Notes under the pieces: generated by a model | What the model was told of the DNA's origin: nothing | Database searches by the model: none | The model's input: the letters and a program-made list of their open reading frames with translations, nothing else | Shown: piece by piece, positions 57,601 through 64,000 of the stretch | How positions within the stretch are numbered: position 1 is the first letter of the stretch | Layout of the letters: each line of letters starts with the position of its first letter | Source: Plotosus lineatus | Lineage: Eukaryota > Chordata > Actinopteri > Siluriformes > Plotosidae | Direction: 5' to 3' | Length of the DNA stretch: 64,000 nt | Assembly (NCBI GenBank): GCA_024760905.1 | Contig: CM045729.1 | Span: 54,397,080 to 54,461,079, forward strand | Position numbers and translations under genes: made by a program

Positions 57601-58806
57601 TTGCCAATCGGTATGAATGTGAGTGTGAATAAATGGTTGTTTCCATTAGTCCTACAATAGATTGCCATTCATTCCAGGATCTAGTCCACATGTAGTCCGA
57701 AATCAGCTGGGATTGTGTTCAGTTTATCTGTGATTCTGGGCATTACCAGTATAGATGATGGATGAATGTTCAAAATGATCATTACAATTTTATATGCTTT
57801 GATTTTGCAGATAATGTTATTTGTATTACATGTGTAATTAGTAACCCTGGAACTTGACATACGGGTTTCATTTCCAGGGATTTCGGTCCATGCCAAATGA
57901 GTCCTGGACATGGCATCCATCTTATATGCACCTAATTTACAGCGAGTGAAATAAGCCTTGACTTGTTTCTTAGTGAATTTATGATTCTTCTTTCATTAAA
58001 AACAAAACTATTTTTAACTTCCTGATACTTAATGCTAGAGTTGACGTGGCTTTGTTTCGTTTAGGTGCTGATTTTGGGGAGGGAACATAATGTTCTAAGC
58101 AGTAGGGCACGTTTAATCACTCGTGTTCAATTCAGTCGTGCAGCTTTTAATAAAGCTTTGCATGTATGACTCAAATTAATTCACATGGTTCAAGGTTTTT
58201 AAATTGTGACGAACAGTAATAATGAATTGAGATATTTATAGAAACTTGACAGTTACAGAATCGACATATAAATTGAATTTGCTCCAAGGTATCATATGAT
58301 ATATCAGATCGTAGTCTCTGGTGATTCTATCCCTGCTTAATGTCATTACATTGAAAGCTGATTTTGACCGTTTCACTGTGCATTATTCAGGCTGAAGCTG
58401 TGTGTTTTTATTTTGTGGATTGATTATGAAATAGGTGGAATAGTTTGTCTTTTTATTAGATTGTAAATAGTGTTTCTGACCTTTTTTTATTTGATAATTT
58501 AGAGCATAAAGTCATCATTGTTGGATTGGACAATGCAGGAAAGACGACAATCCTTTATCAGTTGTAAGTACTGAATGTATCTCAGAACCTTTATGAAAAA
58601 TTATTGTTGAAAATTATTAATTGTTAAGCATGACTTTTTTAAATCTAATTATTTAAATAAAAGAGTGAGAACTGAATTTTTGGATATTGGAAGTGTTTTA
58701 AAAATCCATTTGAAGTGCATTAAATACATGTAAAGCAAACTGTTGTTGACTTCTTGCAGTATTAAATTTATCTGCTGTAAATAAATTATGCTTTTTATTA
58801 AGTGTT

Positions 58807-58848
<42 letters not shown>

Positions 58849-61800
58849 ATTTTCAGTTCAATGAATGAAGTTGTTCACACCTCACCCACAATTGGCAGCA
58901 ATGTAGAGGAGATTGTCGTAAACAACACTCATTTCCTTATGTGGGATATAGGGGGCCAGGAATCTTTACGTTCCTCGTGGAATACCTACTACACTAACAC
59001 AGAGGTATATTTATGTATATATATTTTTGTGATGTGTATTGAAATTCTAATATACAAACATTTAATTCTCTTCTATTTGAATGGCTTCTCTTCAGTTTGT
59101 GATAGTTGTGGTGGACAGTACAGACAGAGAGAGGATCTCTGTGACCAGAGAAGAGCTCTACAGAATGCTAGCTCATGAGGTAAATCCTATATGCAGACAA
59201 TGGCTACTGCACTGTTCTGCTGTTGTATTCAGTTAGTTAGGATTTGCTGATGTATATCATGTGTTTCTTTCACACTGCATTCTCACATCAGTCTTCTTTA
59301 AACAGAAGAGTGCTTACACACTCTGTAGAGATAAAATGGATAAAATATTTGTGTGTTTTTTTTTCCTCCAGATAAGTATTTTGAAATGATGTTCAAACGT
59401 GAGGTCTCGCATCAAAGAAAAGTGTTCCTGTGTGATAAAGCAAGGATTTTTTTTTTCCTGCAGCAGGCTCATTTTATTTTGTTTTTGAAAATATTTCATT
59501 TTGAAAAGGAACATATACAGAAAGTGGGTTGTTGGAATGTCATCACACCGCTGCAGGCATAAATTGAAAGAGTGGAAATGAATGTGAGAAAAAGTGCTGT
59601 TTGAAAAAGGCCTCGACTTTCAATTCAACAGACCTTCGTTTAACTAATATCGGAAGCTGTGGACAAAGTCTGGGTCAGCTAAATCTGTGTGGGAGGGCTC
59701 AACAGTCAGCAAGGGCCCACTGTTTTGATAGTCGGCCATTAGTTGGTGCGTACGTCAGTGCGTTTACAGGAATGTCACATGAGGTGATGTGGTTGTATAT
59801 ACATACGTAGCATATTTTTCGTAATAAAATTGCTATTACCCACGTCAGAACCACTTTTTGATGCTATGGACAATCGGCAAAACCAGACCAGTGTACCCCT
59901 TCCCCCATCTGTTCGATAAATCGTGGACCGAGTGTACACTTGTGTTCAAAATAATAGCATTGTGTGTTAATAAGTGAATAATGCTCAAAATCCTTTGAAT
60001 AGCTTTCCATACAAACAAATGCATTGGGAACACTACACATTCTATTCCAAATCAAAACATGAAGAAAACTATATCAAATTTGTGTTATTCCGTTACAGAA
60101 ATTGAAGAAAAGTGAATATTAGACTATTAAAAAATAGCAGCATCTATTCAACTATTCAAAAGACTACCAGCAACTGCTGTACATCTGTGTTGCTTGGAGT
60201 CAACCAACTTGTGGCACCTGTGACAGGTTTTCCAGCCCAGAACGATTGGATTACATTCCACAGATCTATATCTCTTGGTTTTGCCTGAGAAACTGCATAC
60301 TCTTCAGCATAAGGCAGTACGAACTCTTCCATTATTCTGATGTATTCAAGCTGATCCGTGATCTTTGGTATGAGATAAAAGGGCTTGACATCGTAATATG
60401 AGAAACATCCTCATATCAAGATGCTTGTGCCACCATGTTTCACAGTCTTCACAGTGTACTGTAGCTTGAATTCAGTGTTTAGAGATCGTCTATCAAGCCG
60501 TCTTCGACCACTAGACCCAAAAAGAGCAGTCTTACTTTCATCAGTTCTCAAAATGTTGCGCCATTTCTCTTTTGGCCAGTCAATGTGCTCTTTTCGCAAA
60601 TTGTAACCTCTTTAGTATGTGTCTTTTCAACTTTGTGGGGTCTTCTTGCTGATAACTTGGCTTCACATAGGCGTCTTATAGTTGTAGCAGGACTCAAAGG
60701 TAACTTTAGGACCTTCCTTGATCTTCCTGGAGTTGATTGTTTGCTGAGTCCTTGCCATTTTGGCTCTTCTTCCATCCATTCAAATGGTAGTTTTTCACTT
60801 TCTTCCACATCTTTCAGGTTTTGGTTGCCATTTTAAAGCATTTGTGATTATTTTGGCTGAACAGACTCTCATTTTCTTTATATATTTTCTCCTCTCCAAT
60901 AAATTTTTAATCAAGATACATACACCGTTCTTTTGAACAATGTCTGGAACGACCAATTTTCCTCAGAATTTCATAGAGAAATGCTCTATAACTAACCAGT
61001 ATGTACAACATCTGATGGCTTCCTTATTTAAGAACCTTGTTTCCAAATTTTTAATGGCAAATTCTTAAATATTTTTAAAAAGGCTGCATTGTTGCATTTT
61101 CCGAAGTAGATTAGGTTACAGCATGAATTTTATAAAGCATTTAAAGACCAAACTGGCAGGATAATCACTTTGAGTGCTGAGGTACCAAACACTCAAATGC
61201 TCTCTAGGCACTGCATTGTATCCACTCACACGTAACTGGTTGATGCACTCACTCGGAGCAGTGAGTACTCACTTTTGATGGGTTAAATGCAAAGCCAAAT
61301 TTCCCTTGTATACATCATGTAAACAAAGAAAATGATGCTCCATGCAAAGGAGTACAATGAGCTCACCAAGTTAAGGGAAAAAGTCTGCAGAAACGAACTG
61401 CAGCGAAATGCATTCAAATAGCATAAGCTTCACAAAGACAGTCCGAAAATGAAGCAGATAACAGAAAATTTAGTTGGATTTATTTGTCTACTTTTAGCTA
61501 ACTATGCTAAATAAACTACTTACTGAAATAGTGCGAACATTTACTCCAGAGAGGTTTAAATACAGTGGTACTTCGTCTAAAAAGTGTCACTTGTAACAAT
61601 TTTTCCATGGTACGAGCTTTGAACCCACCAAAAAATCTGCTCCATCCAACAAGCAAAAATTCACTTAACAAGCTCGCCTCAAAATGGCTTTTCTGGTCCG
61701 ATTAGCCTCGTATTCTTCCGCGTGTATTCCTCCATGCTCTGAGAATGTCCTGTCACAGTGCTTCTCAATTATTTTCTGTGATGCCCCCTCTAGGAAGGAA

Positions 61801-62874
61801 AAAAAAAATTCACACCCCCCCCCCAGCACTCTGTGCATGACTATAAATAGTGTTTACTGCACTTCATATCGTTTGCTTGGTGCTTTTTCCCTACACATTA
61901 GCGCGACATTGAGAGCACCACTGCCAACTACTGTAGTGGATGCACAATTACACTTAATTCTAGTACACTATGGCAAAAAAAAGCATGTTCCCCAGGGTCA
62001 TAGGTGCCCCACCCCCATTTGAGAAGCACTGGACTTGTAGCAACTCACCATGAGTCTTTCCTCACTGGCATTCGTAGCGTGCACACGCACAAAGTTCTCC
62101 TCTGTTATGCATCACCTCATGCCTTCCCACGTGACACCTTTGCCGCAGTCGTTGATCGGAAGGGTTAGTTACCTTATTGTTTTATTGTTATTTATTATTA
62201 ATGTTACTGTACATATATTATGAAATATTTGCATTTACATTTTCATCTTTAATATAGTAGGTCAAATATACATGTTTGTGGCAGGGTATATGAGTTTGGG
62301 AGGGGGTTGGAATGGATTAATTGGTTTTCTGTTATTTCTTATGGGAATAATTGTTTCATCTATCAAAGTTTTCGGCTTACGAGCTTGCCCTCGGAACGGA
62401 TTAAATTCATTAGCTGAGGTATCACTGTAATGATAGAATCCTATTTTTCTAAATTATAGCTATATGGGGATCCCTCACTTTCCGCGGTTAATGGGGGCCG
62501 AAGCCCCCCCGCGACCACCAAATATCGTGAAGTAGGATCGACCCCCCCCGACTGACGTATACGTACATGTATATAATATCAATAAATACATATTCAACAC
62601 TATAAATGCTTATAATAACAGTTAAACATTCAAAAATAATTCACAAGATGTAAATAAAATATAAATACACATATACATGTGCTTGCACATACTCAGATGT
62701 GCACCTTTTTTTTTTTGCATAATTGACCTTGTTTTGCAGCATTTTCCTTCACGTTTTTCCGTATTTTCCTTAATTTCCTTGTTTTTTTATCTTTCGATGA
62801 ATATTTTTCAAAAAACTGTACTGAAGCTGCAGAAACTGAAGCACGAAGTAGCGATGGATCACTGTGTGTGTGTG

Positions 62875-62916
<42 letters not shown>

Positions 62917-62936
62917 CATATGTGTGTATGTGTGTG

Positions 62937-62983
<47 letters not shown>

Positions 62984-63245
62984 CTGAAATGGATTTTCCA
63001 ACTAGCTATCGATGTGTATAGAGCAGGTTAGGTATGGGAAAGGAAAATATGATATCAAAACATGTATACTTTTTTTCATGATTTGTTTCCCAGGACCTTA
63101 GAAAGGCTGGATTGTTGGTGTTTGCCAACAAGCAGGATGTGAAAGGTTGCATGACTGTGGCTGAAATCTCACAAAGTCTACAGCTTACTTCCATTAAGGA
63201 CCACCAGTGGCACATCCAGGCCTGCTGTGCTCTCACAGGGGAGGG
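46912..63245 (+). CDS. arl5a: ADP-ribosylation factor-like GTPase 5A, five exons, 3' end outside window
   Basis: Arl5 GTPases act at the trans-Golgi network, where they recruit the GARP tethering complex for endosome-to-Golgi retrieval. Exons 46912-46957, 58503-58563, 58857-59004, 59096-59179 and 63094-63245 splice in frame (46+61+148+84+152 nt) to 163 codons plus two bases of an expected ~179. The sequence shows Gly2 for N-myristoylation, the P-loop GLDNAGKT (23-30), switch Thr in SPTIGSN, the WDIGGQE motif (65-71, with Gln70) and NKQD (125-128). Residues such as [23 protein letters not shown] and [10 protein letters not shown] favour ARL5A over ARL5B/C, though paralogue choice in fish needs a tree. 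The missing final exon should encode the end beginning around LCQGLEWM. Intron 1 is 11.5 kb and full of mobile elements. Confidence 0.95.
46958..48120. other. arl5a intron 1, first part
   Basis: Contains TA tract 47113-47150, CTTT-rich stretch 47340-47372, (CTTGAT)n at 47487-47510 and ATT/AGT trinucleotide tracts 47528-47600. Otherwise unique, no exon seen. Confidence 0.5.
48227..48490 (-). mobile_element. tRNA-SINE family 1, LINE-like tail, 5' truncated
   Basis: Exact 13-bp duplication ggtagattgatat at 48214-48226 and 48491-48503. The tRNA head is missing; truncation at insertion is typical of LINE machinery. Confidence 0.9.
48964..49206 (+). mobile_element. tRNA-SINE family 1, LINE-like tail, 5' truncated
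   Basis: Starts in the body (aactgggttattaaaggcag); tail ggcatccgacgtaaaatccc, gattcgctgtggcgactctc, aaaagtaaagaagaa. Confidence 0.85.
49479..50681. mobile_element. hAT-type element with a nested second element
   Basis: Ends cacggggcgggaacctatgg and (reverse) caggggtcgggaaacttttt; the 8-bp flanks cattacat/aattacat differ at one base. It contains actgcatctggctctcagat and tatttggctctcggaggatt, typical of fish hAT ends, and a remnant around 50380-50490 of possible coding origin. Interrupted by 49680-50235. Confidence 0.8.
49680..50235. mobile_element. Rearranged copy of the tsn-intron pogo-like element
   Basis: 49680-50000 matches the reverse complement of about 39290-39611 and 50005-50235 matches 39070-39295 in forward orientation, so the two halves are inverted relative to each other. 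Nested in the hAT element. Confidence 0.7.
50977..51263 (+). mobile_element. tRNA-SINE family 1, L2-like tail
   Basis: Head gggacagtggtggcccggtg, box-B-like ggttcaagccc followed by a C-run, body, tail ending gctgttcagaaaatgaatg. Confidence 0.8.
51264..51590. other. arl5a intron 1, no feature
   Basis: AT-rich unique sequence; nothing recognised. Confidence 0.4.
51598..51653. repeat. (GT)n microsatellite
   Basis: About 27 GT units after a gcgcgcg start, 38 bases from the LINE target duplication. Confidence 0.95.
51973..53247 (-). pseudogene. LINE copy E reverse transcriptase, 424 codons open
   Basis: Motifs in order: [37 protein letters not shown] (fingers), [30 protein letters not shown] (catalytic Asp), [32 protein letters not shown] (FADD box). 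It ends near [12 protein letters not shown] with a frameshift into the C-terminal segment 52001-51729 ([20 protein letters not shown]). No RNase H domain. Confidence 0.93.
53201..54519 (-). pseudogene. LINE copy E endonuclease and linker region, frameshifted
   Basis: Two overlapping open segments. 54519-53989 starts [20 protein letters not shown] and has [13 protein letters not shown] and [14 protein letters not shown], the APE catalytic motifs that nick the target. 54007-53201 has [20 protein letters not shown] and [12 protein letters not shown] frameshift near 54000 separates them and another near 53210 breaks the link to the RT segment. Confidence 0.9.
54872..55603. other. arl5a intron 1, no feature
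   Basis: Unique AT-rich sequence with short A and T runs. Confidence 0.4.
55976..56300 (+). mobile_element. tRNA-SINE family 1, L2-like tail, full length
   Basis: Clear box A (tggtctggtgg) and box B (ggttcgagtcc at 56034-56044), body, then gccctgcgatggcctggcga and gttacagaaaatgctgatga. Well preserved. Confidence 0.88.
56412..56888. mobile_element. MITE with GATAAGCRCC-type inverted ends
   Basis: Left end tacgacgtgataagcaccca ... gcgcttat; right end read in reverse taccaaattctacgtaataa ... gcgtcctgctccaataagca. Non-coding, ~480 bp, nested in the element above. Confidence 0.6.
57173..58502. other. End of arl5a intron 1
   Basis: Contains a decayed L2/SINE-2 tail at about 57560-57770 (gtaaattgccaatcggtatg ... 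gatgatggatgaatg). The rest is unique and leads to the exon 2 acceptor. Confidence 0.45.
58503..58563 (+). CDS. arl5a: arl5a exon 2 (P-loop)
   Basis: Acceptor ttgataatttag|AGCATA, donor CAGTT|gtaagt. Encodes [20 protein letters not shown]; two bases carry over to Phe36. Confidence 0.95.
58811..58845. repeat. (TG)n tract next to the arl5a exon 3 acceptor
   Basis: About 17 TG units ending 11 bases before the AG acceptor at 58855-58856. Confidence 0.95.
58857..59004 (+). CDS. arl5a: arl5a exon 3 (switch 1 and DIGGQE)
   Basis: Acceptor tttgattttcag|TTCAAT, only 11 bases after a (TG)n tract; donor CAGAG|gtatat. Encodes [18 protein letters not shown] through [15 protein letters not shown] to YYTNTE. 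Confidence 0.95.
59096..59179 (+). CDS. arl5a: arl5a exon 4
   Basis: Acceptor cttctcttcag|TTTGTG, donor CATGAG|gtaaat; 28 codons, [20 protein letters not shown] to LAHE. The preceding intron is only 91 bp. Confidence 0.95.
59180..59930. other. arl5a intron 4, first part
   Basis: No repeat recognised. About 59590-59800 is less AT-rich but has no exon signals in frame. Confidence 0.4.
59935..61030 (-). mobile_element. Decayed Tc1-like transposon
   Basis: Left terminus-like tgttcaaaataatagcattg; the minus-strand frame 60599-60411 gives [20 protein letters not shown], the first catalytic Asp block, and [18 protein letters not shown] frame at 60808-60548 gives N-terminal pieces. Stops and frameshifts throughout. 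Confidence 0.75.
61135..61320 (+). mobile_element. tRNA-SINE family 3 fragment
   Basis: cactcactcggagcagtgag, gatgggttaaatgcaaagcc and aaatttcccttgta parallel the 3' part of the copy at 6060-6332. Confidence 0.5.
61563..62427 (+). mobile_element. pogo/Tigger-like DNA element with nested hAT
   Basis: Left end cagtggtacttcgtctaaaa, right end read in reverse cagtgatacctcagctaatg; TA on both sides (61561-61562, 62428-62429). It belongs to the same TIR type as 1379 and 20027. A hAT element is nested at 61756-62031. Confidence 0.8.
61756..62031. mobile_element. hAT-type element, short copy
   Basis: cagtgcttctcaattatttt at the left, and cagtgcttctcaaatggggg read from the right, as in 11297-11953. 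No clean 8-bp duplication. Confidence 0.8.
62462..62620 (+). mobile_element. pogo-like element end fragment
   Basis: ggggatccctcactttccgc, then ggttaatgggggccgaagcc, the same end as at 35876. Confidence 0.65.
62863..62982. repeat. Compound (TG)n(TA)n microsatellite
   Basis: Alternating TG, TA, TG and TA tracts, 110 bases before arl5a exon 5. Confidence 0.9.
63094..63245 (+). CDS. arl5a: arl5a exon 5 (NKQD motif)
   Basis: Acceptor tttgtttcccag|GACCTT, donor GGAGGG|gtaaga. Encodes [20 protein letters not shown] to ACCALTGE plus GG of the next Gly codon. Confidence 0.95.
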
Positions 63246-63640
63246 GTAAGAATATACCTTACACAAAGTTTTATTTATGTTTGTATACTCTAGAAGTTTG
63301 AGGAATATTGTGTTCGGAGAATAAAGTTTCTCTTTGTCCTGAGTTCTATGTTCACTCACCTTATTCAGCAATACAGTTAGTCATGTTTGACCTGAGACAC
63401 AGTGGTTTGGAGAATAGTGGTATGTTTGTGTGTTTTTCTGTACGCGTCTTTGTTTCAGAATGGTCATGGATTAAATCAAATCTAAGACTAAAACTAAAAT
63501 CATCAGTGGAAAAAACTTTAAGAAAAAAAAAAACAGTAAACATAAGCCAAAATGAACAATGCAACACACGCTAAAATTGAATAGAGTTGCAGGTTATGTC
63601 ATCTTGGGTTTCATTTTGTTTCCTCTCTTTATTGGTAATT
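63246..63640. other. arl5a intron 5, no feature
   Basis: Unique AT-rich sequence; the final coding exon was not found before the window ends. Confidence 0.5.
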
Positions 63641-63981
63641 GGCAATGGTGGTCTGGTGGTATAGAGCGCTCAATTGCTGATCCTAAGGTTGGCGGTTCAA
63701 ATCCCACGCTCCACAAGGTTTGTCATTGTCCCCCCAGTGCAGCTAACTGGGTTATCAAAGGCTGGCCGTGTCTCTCACTATCGATGGTGAGAGGTTCATG
63801 TAAAAGAACCATTGCTGACTTTCGTAAAGAGTAGCTTGTGTATGTTTCTGTCCGTTGCTAAAGGGTTGTGTCAGGAAGGGCATCCGACGTAAAAATCTAT
63901 GCCAAGTCAAATGTGCGAATCAGATGATTCGCTGTGGCGACCCCTGATAAAGGGAAAAAGCCGAAAGGAAAAGAAGAAGAT
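63641..63981 (+). mobile_element. tRNA-SINE family 1, LINE-like tail, full length
   Basis: Head ggcaatggtggtctggtggt, box B ggttcaaatcc, body, tail agggcatccgacgtaaaaat, gattcgctgtggcgacccct, gaaaggaaaagaagaaga. Confidence 0.9.
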
Positions 63982-64000
63982 TTGCACTGGGGTCAGATTG

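Noticed and set aside
58810..59178. Single continuous 122-codon coding region over arl5a exon 3-4
   Set aside because: It runs through an intron; exon boundaries with GT-AG and the Arl5 sequence show two exons.

Overview
The window is vertebrate nuclear DNA, almost certainly from a bony (teleost) fish. It has short exons with GT-AG introns spread over 10-20 kb, dense CA/TA microsatellites, several Tc1-like transposons, hAT and pogo-like non-autonomous elements, an APE-type LINE related to RTE elements, and many tRNA-derived SINEs. There is no bacterial, plasmid, CRISPR or viral content. The species cannot be named from the sequence.

Three protein-coding genes are supported. (1) Plus strand, 7378-29470: a six-exon Dbl-family Rho guanine nucleotide exchange factor, predicted at 1125 residues, with a long low-complexity N-terminus, a four-cysteine motif, then DH and PH domains. 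Its second exon (14099-14276) is confirmed only because it makes the reading frame continuous. (2) Minus strand, 40261-34632: translin (tsn), all six coding exons, 227 residues, reconstructed with every splice junction in phase. (3) Plus strand, from 46912: the ADP-ribosylation-factor-like GTPase arl5a, five coding exons (163 codons plus two bases); the last exon lies beyond the window. The RhoGEF and tsn are convergent, and tsn and arl5a are divergent with about 6.6 kb between start codons. In human, TSN and ARL5A both lie on chromosome 2q, so the pairing fits an old linkage.

Layout: 1-7.3 kb is upstream or intronic sequence with a pogo-like element, MITEs, SINE pieces and microsatellites. 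7.4-29.5 kb is the RhoGEF, whose introns hold a hAT-type element, a Tc1 relic, two pogo-like or hAT insertions and a nearly full LINE (25.0-27.9 kb). 29.5-34.6 kb is the convergent intergenic region with an almost intact Tc1 transposon. 34.6-40.3 kb is tsn, with a SINE filling one small intron and a nested pogo-like element/LINE stack in intron 2. 40.3-46.5 kb is the tsn-arl5a spacer, packed with a LINE 3' end, a second Tc1 copy, SINEs and a hairpin. 46.9-63.2 kb is arl5a; its 11.5-kb first intron carries a full-length LINE with a 16-bp target-site duplication.

The most interesting signal is the repeat biology. One tRNA-headed SINE family appears with at least two different 3' tails. The commoner tail looks like the LINE's 5' UTR joined directly to the same LINE's last ~50 bases, an architecture that recalls ruminant Bov-tA/BovB. 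The other tail is L2-like and is shared with an unrelated SINE family.
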